A stretch of 64,000 nt of DNA from Xenophilus aerolatus (GTDB lineage Bacteria; Pseudomonadota; Gammaproteobacteria; Burkholderiales; Burkholderiaceae_C): the NCBI GenBank assembly GCA_030418545.1, contig QAIB01000013.1:59964-123963 (forward strand), given 5' to 3'. The notes beneath the pieces were generated by a model, which saw only the letters and a program-made list of their open reading frames with translations, made no database searches and was not told the DNA's origin. This document shows, in pieces, positions 9,437-18,501 of this stretch. Position 1 is the stretch's first letter, and every line of letters begins with the position of its first letter. Both the position numbers and the translations under genes were made by a program.

Positions 9437-12400
9437 CTACACCTTCTCCACTTTCACAAGGAAGGTCTTGAACTCGGGCGTGTTGGTGTTGCCGTCGCCC
9501 ACGAAGGGCGTGAGCGTGTTGGCCAGGAAGCCCGGCTTGGTCAGGCCCTTGAAGCCCCAGTGGATGGGGATGCCCACGTGGTGCACGGTCTTGCCCTCGA
9601 TGGTCATGGGCTTGATCCGCTTGGTGACCAGGGCCACCGCCTTGATGTAGCCGCGCTTGGAGCTGACCTTCACCATGGTGCCGTTGGCGATGCCCAGGCT
9701 CTGCGCCAGCGCCTCGCCGATCTCGACGAACTGCTCGGGCTGCGTGATCGCATTGAGCAGCGCGTGCTTGGTCCAGTAGTGGAAGTGCTCCGTCAGGCGG
9801 TAGGTGGTGCCCACGTGCGGGAACTCGTCGGCCTTGCCGAAGGTGTCCCACACCGACTTGAACACGCGCGCCGCGGGCGAGCTGGTCGCCTTGGCGTTCT
9901 TGGGGTACATGGGGTTGTAGCCCAGGGGCGTGTCGAACGGTTCGTAGTGGGTCGGGAACGGCCCTTCGTTCAGCCCCTTGCGGGAGAAGAAGCGGGCCAC
10001 GCCTTCGGGGTTCATGATGAACGGGCCGGCGCCGGTCTCGGGCGCCAGGGTGGCGCCGAAGTCGGGCACGTCGGCCCCGCCCCAGGCGCTGCCGTTCCAC
10101 TTGACCAGCTGGCGCTTCGGGTTCCAGGGGTTGCCCGCCGGATCGCACGAGGCCCGGTTATAGAGCACGCGCCGGTTGGCCGGCCAGGCCCAGGCCCAGT
10201 TGATCGTGTTGCCGATGCCGGTGGGGTCGGAGTTGTCGCGCCGGCCCATCTGGTTGCCGGCCTGCGTCCAGGCGCCCGCGAAGATCCAGCAGCCGCACAG
10301 GGTGCTGCCGTCGTCCTTGAGTTCGCCGAAGCCGGCGAGCTGCTCGCCGGCCTTGCGCGTGACCTTGGTCGGGTCGGTCGGGTCCTTCAGGTCGACCAGC
10401 GCGCGGCCGTTGTATTCCTTGGCGACCTCGGCCGGCGTGGGCTCGGCCGCGTGCGCGTAGGGCCACCAGAGCTTCTGGATCGGGTCGCCGAACCGGCCGC
10501 CCTGCTTGTTGTAGAGCTCCTTCAGGCGAAGGTGCAGGCCCGACATGATGCGGATGTCGGTCCAGGCCTCGCCCGGAGGCTCGGCAGCCTTCCAGTGCCA
10601 CTGCAGCACGCGCGAGGAGCTGACGACGGCGCCCTCTTCCTCGGCGAAGCAGGTGGTGGGCAGGCGGAAGACCTCGGTCTGGATCTTGGAAGAGTCAACG
10701 TCGTTGTGCTCGCCGTAGTTCTTCCAGAACTCCGAGGTCTCGGTGGCCAGCGGGTCCATGACGACCAGGAACTTGAGCTTGGACAGCCCGTCGCGCACGC
10801 GCGACTTGTTCGACAGCGCGGCCAGCGGGTTGAAGCCCTGTGCGAGGTAGCCGTTGACCTTGCCCTCGTTCATGAGCTCGAAGATCTGGAGCATGTCGTA
10901 CTCCTTGTCGAGCTTGGGCAGCCAGTCGTAGGCCCAGTTGTTCTCGGCCGTGGCGGCCGGGCCGTACCAGGCCTTCATGAGGCTGACGTGGAACTTGGGG
11001 TAGTTCTGCCAGTAGCTCATCTGGTTGGCGCGCAGGGGCTTCTGCGTGCGGGCCGTGATGTAGGCCTGGTAGTCCTGCTCGGCCTCGCGCGGCAGCGTGA
11101 GGTAGCCCGGCAGGCTGGCCGACAGCAGCCCCAGGTCGGTGAGGCCCTGGATGTTCGAGTGGCCGCGCAGCGCGTTCATGCCGCCGCCCGCCACGCCGAT
11201 GTTGCCGCACAGCAGCTGCACCATGGCCGCGCAGCGCAGGATCTGCGCGCCGATGGAGTGCTGCGTCCAGCCCAGCGCGTACATGATGGTCGCGGCCCGG
11301 CCGGCGACGGCCGTGGACGCGAACTTCTCGCACACGTGCAGAAACTTGGCCTTGGGCGTGCCGCAGGCGCTCTCGACCTTCTCGGGCGTGTAGCTGGCGT
11401 AGTGCTTCTTGAGCAGCTGGAAGACGCAGCGCGGGTCCTGCAGGGTGGGGTCGGTCTTGACGAAGCCGTCCTCGCCCAGCTGGTAGTCCCAGCTGGTCTT
11501 GTCGTAGAGGCGCTTTTCCTCGTTGTAGCCGGAGAAATAGCCCTCGTCGAAGTTGAAGTCCTCACGCACGAGGAAGGTGAAGTCGGTGTACGCCTTCACG
11601 TAGTCGTGGTGGATCTTGTCGTTGGTCAGCAGGTAATTGATGATCCCGCCGAGGAAGACGATGTCGCTCCCCGAGCGGATCGGCGCATAGAAGTCGGCCA
11701 CCGACGCCGAGCGGTTGAAGCGCGGGTCGACCACCATGAAGTGCGCCTTGTTGTGCGCCTTCGCCTCCGTCACCCACTTGAATCCGCAGGGGTGCGCCTC
11801 GGCGGCATTGCCGCCCATGATCAGAATCACATCCGCGTTCTTGATGTCGACCCAATGGTTCGTCATCGCTCCACGGCCAAACGTCGGGGCAAGACCTGCC
11901 ACCGTCGGGCCGTGTCAGACACGTGCTTGATTGTCGAAAGGAAGAAGGCCCCAGCTGCGGGCGACCTTGTGGGTGATGTAGCCGGCTTCGTTGCTGGAGG
12001 CCGAGGCGGCCAGCATGCCGGTGGAGGTCCAGCGGTTGACGCGCTTGCCGTCGGCCGTGGTCTCGATGAAGTTCGCGTCGCGGTCGGCCTTCATGAGCTT
12101 GGCGATGCGGTCCAGGGCCTCGCCCCAGGACATGCGCTTCCACTCGTTGGAGCCGGGTGCGCGGTACTCGGGGTACAGCAGCCGGTTCGGGCTGTTCACG
12201 ATGTCGAGGAGGCTGGCGCCCTTGGGGCACAGCGTGCCGCGGTTGACCGGGTGGTCGGGGTCGCCCTCGACGTGGATCACCGAGGCCTTGGCGTTCTTGG
12301 CGCCGTCGCCCAGCGAGTACATGAGGATGCCGCAACCCACCGAACAGTAGGTGCAGGTCTGGCGTGTCACGGTGGTGGCTGCGAGCTTGTACTGACGCAC

Positions 12401-12502
12401 TTCGGCCAGCGCGGTTGCCGGCGAGAAGCCCATCAGTGCCAGACTCGAGCCCGCCAGGGTGGAGCCAGTCACTTTCATGAACTGGCGGCGGGAGAGTTGC
12501 AT
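9437..12502 (-). CDS. fdoG: Formate dehydrogenase catalytic subunit, selenoprotein with in-frame TGA
   Basis: This molybdopterin/selenocysteine enzyme oxidises formate to CO2 at the periplasmic face. The N-terminus [13 protein letters not shown] is a twin-arginine signal. A [4Fe-4S] site follows (C50, C53, C57 and C92 in CTYCSVGC...GTLCPKG). The reading frame is interrupted by TGA at 11915-11917, which corresponds to Sec196 in the context [18 protein letters not shown], as in E. coli FdnG/FdoG. The product is 1021 residues, close to E. coli FdoG. ATG 12502 is preceded by AAGGG; the longer frame to 12634 lacks the Tat start. It leads the fdoGHI operon and needs the nearby selA, selB and selC products. 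Confidence 0.97.
11888..11917 (-). promoter_or_regulatory. Selenocysteine codon and SECIS-like hairpin of fdoG
   Basis: The TGA codon (11915-11917) is followed 14 bases later by GGCA-GGTCT-TGCC (11888-11900) on the minus strand, a short stem with the apical loop GGTCT. E. coli SECIS elements place a similar GGUCU-containing loop at this distance from UGA for SelB binding. Confidence 0.85.
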
Positions 12503-12666
12503 CGTGGTGCCCTTACTCTTTGTTTCGTTCCTGAAGCGAGGCCATTCTAGGGAGCGAGGGCACGAGCGCAAGGCGGTTATGCCTGAGGACGGACCTGGGG
12601 CTTTCGCGGGGCGCGGGGCAGGCGCCGCGCCCATGAAGCAGCGGCGCGCGGTCGCCTGCGCTCACC

Positions 12667-13173
12667 TCAGTTGGCTTCGGTGCCCCGATCGGGCGAGGAG
12701 CCGCTGCGCACCACGTACTGGTGGTCGTCGAGCACGGCGGTGAAGACCATGGGCGAATTGGGCGGCTGGACCCAGCGCCACTCCCATTCGGTCTCGCGCT
12801 TCAGCGCATAGGGCGTGACCCTGGCCGGCTTGCCCAGCAGCTTGCGCAGCTCTTCCATGGGCATGCCGGGCCGCACCCTGGCGAAGTTCTCGGGCGTGAG
12901 CACCTGGCGCAGCGCACTCATCCTGCCGTCCGCGCCGATGGTGATCATGTAGTTTTTTTGGCCCTGGGGCTGGCGGTTGTATTCCAGCACCCGCCCGCCC
13001 GGTGCGTCCCAGATGTTCTCGGGTTCGCCGAACTGGGCGCGCACGTCGGCTTCGGTCGACACGCCTTCCTCCAGCTTGTCGATGCGCTGCGGGTCGCAGG
13101 CGGCCAGTGCCAGGACCATCGCCAGACCCGCAAGCAGGCCCAGCGGGCGCCCGATGCTGCGTCGTGTTCTCAT
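12667..13173 (-). CDS. BamE/SmpA-like outer-membrane lipoprotein
   Basis: This 168-residue lipoprotein has a type II signal peptide ending in LALAAC, giving lipidated Cys near residue 26. Two SmpA/OmlA-type repeats follow: KLEEGVSTEADVRAQFGEP and ...FARVRPGMPMEELRKLLGKP. These resemble BamE, the small lipoprotein of the beta-barrel assembly machine, but canonical bamE usually neighbours fur, so this may be a paralogue. ATG 13173 was chosen because GGGGAG lies about 8 bases upstream; a GTG three codons earlier is too close to it. It is divergent from the DUF3460 gene. Confidence 0.8.
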   Translation of the reverse strand: MRTRRSIGRPLGLLAGLAMVLALAACDPQRIDKLEEGVSTEADVRAQFGEPENIWDAPGGRVLEYNRQPQGQKNYMITIGADGRMSALRQVLTPENFARVRPGMPMEELRKLLGKPARVTPYALKRETEWEWRWVQPPNSPMVFTAVLDDHQYVVRSGSSPDRGTEAN

Positions 13174-13223
13174 GCCAATCACTCCCCGATCGTTAAAATC
13201 CGCGCCACTTCAGGTTCCAGTCT

Positions 13224-13427
13224 ATGTCGATCTTCGCCCGCCCCCACTACACCTCCGACGCCACCCAGTTCATCGAGCAGATGCGCCGCCAGAAGCCCGA
13301 CCTGGAAGCCGAGCAGCGCGCCGGCCGCGCCCTGCTGTGGGACAAGGCGATCGACCGCGACGCGCAGGCCGAGATCGACGCCGGCACGGTGTCGCAGCAG
13401 CCCTACGTCTACCAGACCAAGGGCTGA
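13224..13427 (+). CDS. DUF3460 family small protein
   Basis: This 67-residue soluble protein begins MSIFARPHYTSDATQFIEQM, has a charged helical middle (KPDLEAEQRAGRALLWDK) and ends QQPYVYQTKG. The pattern matches DUF3460, a small Burkholderiales family of unknown function usually encoded before scpA, as here. There is no signal peptide. A hairpin terminator/repeat separates it from scpA. Confidence 0.85.
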   Translation: MSIFARPHYTSDATQFIEQMRRQKPDLEAEQRAGRALLWDKAIDRDAQAEIDAGTVSQQPYVYQTKG

Positions 13428-13440
13428 ACCCGCCTTTTCC

Positions 13441-13500
13441 AAGCCGAATCGGCCTGGAACGCCCGCCCCGCCTGCGCGGGGCGCTATTTTTTTCATAGCA
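13441..13500 (-). repeat. Dispersed two-stem repeat family A, copy a, acting as terminator
   Basis: Read on the minus strand: stem 1 GCTATGAAAAAAATAGC, then stem 2 CGCCCCGC-GCAG-GCGGGGCG, then a GGCCGATTCGGC motif. On the plus strand the G+C stem (13464-13483) is followed by a run of T's (13486-13493), which makes it an intrinsic terminator for the DUF3460 gene. Related copies lie at 20811, 32041, 42785, 47861 and 61177. Confidence 0.8.
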
Positions 13501-13510
13501 TCCACCGCCC

Positions 13511-14374
13511 ATGAACGGCCCCGAGGCGCATCCTGCGCACGACGATGACGAGGACGGCGCCACCGTGGTGACGCCGATGCCCGAGGTCGTCGACCAGGTG
13601 GCGCTGGCGCGGCTGTACGGCGAGCCGCTGTTCTCGCTGCCCAACGACCTCTACATCCCGCCCGATGCGCTGGAGGTCTTTCTCGAGGCCTTCGAGGGAC
13701 CGCTGGACCTGCTGCTCTACCTGATCCGCAAGCAGAACTTCAACATCCTCGACATCCCGATGGCGGGACTCACGCGCCAGTACCTGGCCTACGTCGAGGA
13801 GATCCGCACGCGCAATCTCGAACTGGCGGCCGAGTACCTGCTGATGGCGGCCATGCTCATCGAGATCAAGTCGCGCATGCTGCTGCCGCCCAAGAAGACG
13901 GCCGAGGGCGAAGAGGCGGAGGACCCGCGGGCCGAGCTGGTGCGCCGCCTGCTGGAGTACGAGCAGGCCAAGATGCAGGCCGCCGCGCTCTCGGCGATGC
14001 CCACCTACGGCCGCGACTTCTGGAAGGCACAGGTCTACATCGAGCAGTCGCTCAAGCCGCGCTTCCCAGAGGTCACGGTGGTCGACCTGCGCGAGGCCTG
14101 GGCCGACATCCTCAAGCGGGCCAAGCTCGTGCAGCACCACAAGATCTCGCGCGAGGAGCTGTCGGTGCGCGAGCACATGAGCATCGTGCTGCGCACGCTG
14201 CAGGGCCGCCGCTTCGTCGAGTTCGAGGAACTGTTCGACCCCTCGCGCGGCGCGCCGGTGATGGTCGTCACCTTCATCGCCATGCTCGAACTCGCCAAGG
14301 AAACCCTGGTCGAGATCACCCAGGCCGAGGCCTTCGCGCCGATCTACGTGCGCCTCGCTTACACGGCCGCGTAG
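13511..14374 (+). CDS. scpA: Segregation and condensation protein A (ScpA)
   Basis: ScpA is the kleisin that bridges SMC heads and binds ScpB in the chromosome condensin. The 287-residue protein shows the kleisin signature LEAFEGPLDLLLYLIRKQ near residue 58, LAAEYLLMAAMLIEIKSRML near 108, and the C-terminal winged helix (VVTFIAMLELAKETLVEITQ). The acidic N-terminal extension of about 50 residues is common in Burkholderiales. Its ATG lies just after the repeat/terminator. No scpB gene is adjacent. Confidence 0.95.
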   Translation: MNGPEAHPAHDDDEDGATVVTPMPEVVDQVALARLYGEPLFSLPNDLYIPPDALEVFLEAFEGPLDLLLYLIRKQNFNILDIPMAGLTRQYLAYVEEIRTRNLELAAEYLLMAAMLIEIKSRMLLPPKKTAEGEEAEDPRAELVRRLLEYEQAKMQAAALSAMPTYGRDFWKAQVYIEQSLKPRFPEVTVVDLREAWADILKRAKLVQHHKISREELSVREHMSIVLRTLQGRRFVEFEELFDPSRGAPVMVVTFIAMLELAKETLVEITQAEAFAPIYVRLAYTAA

Positions 14375-14396
14375 TCCGCCACTGGAGCTTCAGCAA

Positions 14397-14493
14397 CCCG
14401 CCGCGGAACCGGCTTTGCCGGGCCGCAGGCGGGGCCCCTCCTCGGGAGGTGGCGAATGACACGCAGCGAAGCGAAGTGCAAAGCCGGGAGGCT
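14397..14493 (+). repeat. Dispersed repeat family B, copy 2
   Basis: The core reads GCGGAACCGGCTTTGCCGGG then CCGCAGG, with a GGGGCCCCTC-CTCGGGAGG palindrome and an ACACGCAGCGAAGCG tail. It is shared with 1423-1481 (minus) and 41871-41957 (plus). It fills the space between convergent scpA and the lipoprotein gene. Confidence 0.75.
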
Positions 14494-15180
14494 TCAGTTC
14501 GTGGCGAAGCAGTACATGAGGCCGGCGCTGCCGCTCATCTTGAGCTGATCGAGGCTGCAGCCGCGCGTGCCGTGGGATGAATTCCAGGAGGCGTTCGCCA
14601 CCGGGTCGGGGTTGGTGCCCTTGTGGTCGTGGTGGCCGACGATGGCCGAACCGCCCTCGCTGCGCGTCCAGTTGCCGCAGGTCGTGTCCTTGCCGGGCTC
14701 CGGCACGGCGACGGTGCCGTCGGGACGCGAGCCGGTGAGGATGTCGTGGCGGTTGACCGGGTCGCCGAAGCCGGACACGACCTCGCCCTTCTCGGTGAGG
14801 GACGTCTCCTTGCCGACCTTGGCGTTGGCGCTGTGCAGGTCCGCGACGCTGGTGGCGACGACCACCCCCTTCGCATTGGCCCATGGGCCGCTGCCGATGC
14901 GGTCGCGCGCGTTGACGGCCGGCTGGCCGTTCATCGCCGCGGTGCTCAGGTAGGCGCGCCAGGTCTTGTTGCCCGCACCGGCGCTGGCGGCCAGCGACTG
15001 GCAGAAGCGGTCGGCGCCGGCGAGGCCACCGAGGTCACCGCCCTTGCCGGGGTTCGTGCTGGTGATGAAGAACCCCATCGGGTTGCCGCCCGGGCTGGAC
15101 GATCGCATGGCGCCGCAGCCGGCGACGAGGGCGAGCGCCGCCACGGCGGCGCCCAGCGGCAGAACGAAGGGACGGGGCAT
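14494..15180 (-). CDS. DUF1554-like (lectin/endostatin fold) lipoprotein
   Basis: This 228-residue exported protein has a lipobox (LALVAGC, Cys near residue 22). After a Ser/Gly linker comes a cysteine-containing domain: GGLAGADRFCQSLAASAG, NKTWRAYLSTAA, RDRIGSGPWANAKG, and later GKDTTCGNWTRSEG, GCSLDQLKMSG and LMYCFATN. This order resembles DUF1554, whose fold is related to C-type lectins and endostatin. ATG 15180 is preceded by AGGAG. It is a monocistronic surface or periplasmic protein of unknown ligand. Confidence 0.75.
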   Translation of the reverse strand: MPRPFVLPLGAAVAALALVAGCGAMRSSSPGGNPMGFFITSTNPGKGGDLGGLAGADRFCQSLAASAGAGNKTWRAYLSTAAMNGQPAVNARDRIGSGPWANAKGVVVATSVADLHSANAKVGKETSLTEKGEVVSGFGDPVNRHDILTGSRPDGTVAVPEPGKDTTCGNWTRSEGGSAIVGHHDHKGTNPDPVANASWNSSHGTRGCSLDQLKMSGSAGLMYCFATN

Positions 15181-15271
15181 GTCGACTCCTGATGCAGTGA
15201 TTGGAGCCGGCGAGGCTACGCCTGCCATGCGCACCCGGAATCAGCGGCAACCCGCAGGCGCCGCAGGCCGA

Positions 15272-16279
15272 TCAGCCGTGCTCGGCGCCCGGCTCGCGCT
15301 CCATGAGTGCACGTACCGCATCGGCCGGCGCCAGACGGCCGTCGAGCAGCGCCACCACGCCCTCGGCGATCGGCATGTCGACGCCCAGGTGCCGCGCGCG
15401 CTGCACCACGGTGCGCGCGCAGTACACGCCTTCGGCCACGTGGCCCAGCGAGTCGACCGCCTGCGCCAGCGTGCGGCCCTCGGCCAGCAGCAGGCCCACG
15501 CGCCGGTTGCGCGAGAGGTCGCCGGTGGCGGTGAGCACCAGGTCGCCCAGGCCCGACAGGCCCATGAAGGTCTCGGGCCGGGCACCCAGGGCGACGCCAA
15601 AGCGGGTCATCTCGGCCAGGCCGCGCGTGATGAGCGCCGCACGGGCGTTCAGGCCCAGCGCCAGGCCGTCGGCCAGGCCGGTGGCGATGGCCAGCACGTT
15701 CTTCACCGCGCCGCCGACTTCGACGCCCACCAGGTCGTCGTTGGCGTAGACGCGCAGCGTGGGCCCGTGGAAGGCCGCGACCAGCATGTCGCGCACGCCG
15801 GCGTGCGTGCTGGCCGCGACCAGCGCCGTCGGCTGCCCGCGTGCCACTTCCTGGGCGAAGCTGGGACCGCTCAGGACGCCGGCCTGCAGCTGGGGCGCGA
15901 CCTGCATCTGGATCTCGTGGGCCAGCAGGCCGGGGCCGTCGCCGGCGGAGGTCTCGACGCCCTTGCAAAGCCAGGCGACCGGCGCCTGCGCGGATTGCAG
16001 CAGGGCGAGATGTTCGCGCAGCGCCGCCATGGGCGTCGCGACGATGACGAGGTCGGCGCCAGCGCAGGCAGCGCGCGGATCGCCCGCATGCACGGCAAGC
16101 GCCGACGGGAAGGGAATGCCGGACAGGTAGCGCGCATTGCTGCGCGCCTGCGCCATCGCGGCCGCCTGCAGCGCATCACGCGCCCACAAGGTCACGCTGC
16201 GGCCGCCGGCCGGGTGGCCGGCCGCGCTGATGGCCAGCGCCGTGCCCCAGGCGCCGGCGCCGAGCACGCAGATGCGCAT
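15272..16279 (-). CDS. gpsA: Glycerol-3-phosphate dehydrogenase [NAD(P)+] GpsA
   Basis: GpsA reduces dihydroxyacetone phosphate to sn-glycerol-3-phosphate for phospholipid synthesis. The 335-residue protein has an N-terminal Rossmann motif [12 protein letters not shown], the family motif [35 protein letters not shown] with the catalytic lysine, and [20 protein letters not shown]. It lies 17 bp downstream of secB on the same strand, the usual Burkholderiales order rhodanese-grxC-secB-gpsA. Confidence 0.97.
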   Translation of the reverse strand: MRICVLGAGAWGTALAISAAGHPAGGRSVTLWARDALQAAAMAQARSNARYLSGIPFPSALAVHAGDPRAACAGADLVIVATPMAALREHLALLQSAQAPVAWLCKGVETSAGDGPGLLAHEIQMQVAPQLQAGVLSGPSFAQEVARGQPTALVAASTHAGVRDMLVAAFHGPTLRVYANDDLVGVEVGGAVKNVLAIATGLADGLALGLNARAALITRGLAEMTRFGVALGARPETFMGLSGLGDLVLTATGDLSRNRRVGLLLAEGRTLAQAVDSLGHVAEGVYCARTVVQRARHLGVDMPIAEGVVALLDGRLAPADAVRALMEREPGAEHG

Positions 16280-16296
16280 CGGCGTGCGTCGCCGGC

Positions 16297-16761
16297 TTAT
16301 TGGGCGTTGGCGGGGATGCCTTCGCCGGCGGCCTGGGCCTGCTGCTGCTCGTACATGGCCTGGAAGTTGATCTCGGCCAGATGCACGGGCGGGAAGCCGC
16401 CGCGCTGGATCACGTCGGCGACGTTGCCGCGCAGATAGGGGTACACGATCTGCGGGCAGGCGATGCCCAGGATCGGGCCCATCTGGTCTTCGGGCAGGTT
16501 GCGGATCTCGAAGATGCCGGCCTGCTTGGCCTCGACCAGGAAGACGGTGCGGTCGTCGATCTTGGTCTGCACGGTGGCCGACACGGTGATCTCGAAGATG
16601 CCTTCGGTCACGTTCTGCGCTTCGACGCCCAGCTGGATGTCGACCGTGGGCTGCTGCTGCTCGAGCAGGATGGCCGGCGAATTGGGCTGCTCCAGCGACA
16701 GGTCCTTGAGGTAGACGCGCTGGATCTGGAAGACGGGTTCTGCGGCTTGTTGGTCGGCCAT
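16297..16761 (-). CDS. secB: Protein-export chaperone SecB
   Basis: SecB is the tetrameric cytosolic chaperone that keeps preproteins unfolded and hands them to SecA. The 154-residue protein has [19 protein letters not shown] near residue 11, [11 protein letters not shown] near 75 and [19 protein letters not shown] near 112, all family hallmarks. It lies between grxC and gpsA on the same strand. Confidence 0.97.
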   Translation of the reverse strand: MADQQAAEPVFQIQRVYLKDLSLEQPNSPAILLEQQQPTVDIQLGVEAQNVTEGIFEITVSATVQTKIDDRTVFLVEAKQAGIFEIRNLPEDQMGPILGIACPQIVYPYLRGNVADVIQRGGFPPVHLAEINFQAMYEQQQAQAAGEGIPANAQ

Positions 16762-16887
16762 GGCTTTGCTTTCAGGTCAAAACAACGCCCGCGAGGGAGG
16801 ATTCCCACGGCGGGCGTGCGAGAGGTCGGGGATTATCGCCTGCCCGCCGCGCCGCTACGGGGCGACGGGAGGGCAAGGCGGCGCGGC

Positions 16888-17148
16888 TCAGGCGCCCTGC
16901 AGCAACGGCACCAGGCCGCCGCGGCTGTCGAGCGCGATCAGGTCGTCGCAGCCGCCGACGTGGGTGTCGCCGACGAAGATCTGCGGCACGGTGCGGCGCT
17001 GGGTGATCTCCATCATGCGGGCGCGTTCCTCGGGGTTGGTGTCGATGCGGATCTCCTCGATCTGCTCGACGCCCTTGGCCTTGAGGATCTGCTTGGCGCG
17101 GATGCAGTAGGGGCAGACCGCGGTGGTGTACATCTTGACGGGTTGCAT
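16888..17148 (-). CDS. grxC: Glutaredoxin 3 (GrxC)
   Basis: This 86-residue glutathione-dependent disulfide reductase has the dithiol active site CPYC at residues 12-15, the TVPQIFVGD cis-proline segment and GGCDDLIALD glutathione-binding loop. ATG 17148 has AAGGAG upstream. It is the second gene of the rhodanese-grxC-secB-gpsA group, a redox/export cluster conserved in Burkholderiales. Confidence 0.96.
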   Translation of the reverse strand: MQPVKMYTTAVCPYCIRAKQILKAKGVEQIEEIRIDTNPEERARMMEITQRRTVPQIFVGDTHVGGCDDLIALDSRGGLVPLLQGA

Positions 17149-17189
17149 GGGGCTCCTTGGAGGCCGCGACGCACGAATGGAGGGACGCG

Positions 17190-17597
17190 TCAGGCCTTCT
17201 CGACAGGCAGGTTAGCGTCTTTCCAGGCTTTCAGCCCGCCGCTCACCGCTTGGGCCTGCTCATAGCCGAGTTTCTTGGCCGTGGCCACGGCGCGTTGGGC
17301 ACGGCTGCCGCTGGCGCAGATCAGCAGCAGCGGCACGGTCTTGTTCTTGACGGCGCCGGGCAGCTTGGCCTCCAGCTGGTCCAGCGGCACGTTGCGGGCA
17401 CCCACCGGGTGGCCGGCCGCGAATTCCTCGGGCTCGCGCACGTCGACCAGCACGCCGCGTTCGCGGTTGATGATGTGGACCGCGCCCTGGACCGTGAGCG
17501 AGCCCTGCCCGGCGCCGCGCAGCCTGGGCCAGGCGAGCATGCCGCCGGAACTGAGGGCGATGAGGATCAGGAGCCAGTTGTCGACAAAGAATTTCAC
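17190..17597 (-). CDS. Membrane-anchored rhodanese-like protein
   Basis: This 135-residue protein has one N-terminal membrane helix (NWLLILIALSSGGMLAW) followed by a single rhodanese domain: VLVDVREPEEFAAGHPVGAR and the active-site loop ICASGSRAQRA with catalytic cysteine. It probably transfers sulfur or acts in thiol redox at the membrane. The start is GTG. It is divergent from gpmA and heads the grxC-secB-gpsA group. Confidence 0.9.
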   Translation of the reverse strand: MKFFVDNWLLILIALSSGGMLAWPRLRGAGQGSLTVQGAVHIINRERGVLVDVREPEEFAAGHPVGARNVPLDQLEAKLPGAVKNKTVPLLLICASGSRAQRAVATAKKLGYEQAQAVSGGLKAWKDANLPVEKA

Positions 17598-17670
17598 AGG
17601 GCGTTCCGGGTGGGCAAACCCGGGATTTTAGAATCAGCGCTTTCCCACCGAATACATCCAAAAGGCCTCC

Positions 17671-18414
17671 ATGCACAAACTGGTGCTGATCCGTCATGGC
17701 GAATCGACCTGGAATCTCGAGAACCGCTTCACCGGCTGGACCGACGTCGACCTGACCGAGACCGGCGTGGAGCAGGCCAAGCAGGCCGGGCGCCTGCTCA
17801 AGGCCGAGGGCTACGATTTCGACGTCGCCTACACCAGCGTGCTCAAGCGCGCCACGCGCACCCTGTGGCACACCCTCGACGAGTTGGACCGCACCTGGCT
17901 GCCGGTCATCCATTCGTGGCGCCTCAACGAGCGCCACTACGGTGCGCTGCAGGGCCTGAACAAGGCCGACATGGCCAAGCAATACGGCGACGAGCAGGTG
18001 CTGATCTGGCGCCGCAGCTACGACACCCCGCCGCCGGCGCTCGAGCCCACCGACCCGCGCTCCGAGCGCAGCGACGTGCGCTACGCCAAGCTGTCGCCGG
18101 AGCAGATCCCTCTCACGGAATGCCTGAAGGACACCGTGGCGCGGGTGCTGCCCTTCTGGAACGAATCGATGGCCCCGGCCATCCGCGCCGGCCGGCGGAT
18201 CGTGGTGGCGGCGCACGGCAATTCGATCCGGGCGCTGGTCAAGTACCTGGACGGCATCTCGGACAGCGACATCGTCGGCCTGAACATCCCGAACGGCATC
18301 CCGCTGGTCTACGAGCTCGACGACGACCTCAAGCCGCTGCGCCACTACTACCTCGGCGATGCCGAGGCCGCGGCCAAGGCGGCGGCGGCCGTGGCCTCGC
18401 AGGGCAAAGCCTGA
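17671..18414 (+). CDS. gpmA: 2,3-bisphosphoglycerate-dependent phosphoglycerate mutase GpmA
   Basis: GpmA interconverts 3- and 2-phosphoglycerate in glycolysis and gluconeogenesis. The 247-residue protein has the phosphohistidine motif [18 protein letters not shown] (His11), [14 protein letters not shown] and the second histidine region [18 protein letters not shown]. The Ala/Lys-rich C-terminal tail is variable in the family. It is divergent from the rhodanese gene and followed by ctpA after 87 bp. Confidence 0.97.
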   Translation: MHKLVLIRHGESTWNLENRFTGWTDVDLTETGVEQAKQAGRLLKAEGYDFDVAYTSVLKRATRTLWHTLDELDRTWLPVIHSWRLNERHYGALQGLNKADMAKQYGDEQVLIWRRSYDTPPPALEPTDPRSERSDVRYAKLSPEQIPLTECLKDTVARVLPFWNESMAPAIRAGRRIVVAAHGNSIRALVKYLDGISDSDIVGLNIPNGIPLVYELDDDLKPLRHYYLGDAEAAAKAAAAVASQGKA

Positions 18415-18501
18415 CGCGGCTCAACGGTCACGGAACCGCGGCGAGGAAATTGCTTCCAAGCTGTGTATATTGAATCGATCCGGTTCGCCGAAGGGAATTC
18501 C

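Noticed and set aside
9386..12550. 1054-residue open frame on the plus strand opposite fdoG-fdoH
   Set aside because: It is the antisense shadow of GC-rich coding sequence. fdoG and fdoH match known families on the minus strand; the plus frame has low-complexity Ala/Gly/Arg/Val composition and no motif.
9437..12634. Two separate formate dehydrogenase fragments split at 11915
   Set aside because: The break is a TGA in the exact Sec context with SECIS-like hairpin, and all Sec machinery is nearby, so this is one gene and not a pseudogene.
12667..13173. Canonical bamE
   Set aside because: Similar repeats and lipobox are visible, but the genomic context differs from the usual bamE locus; called BamE-like only.
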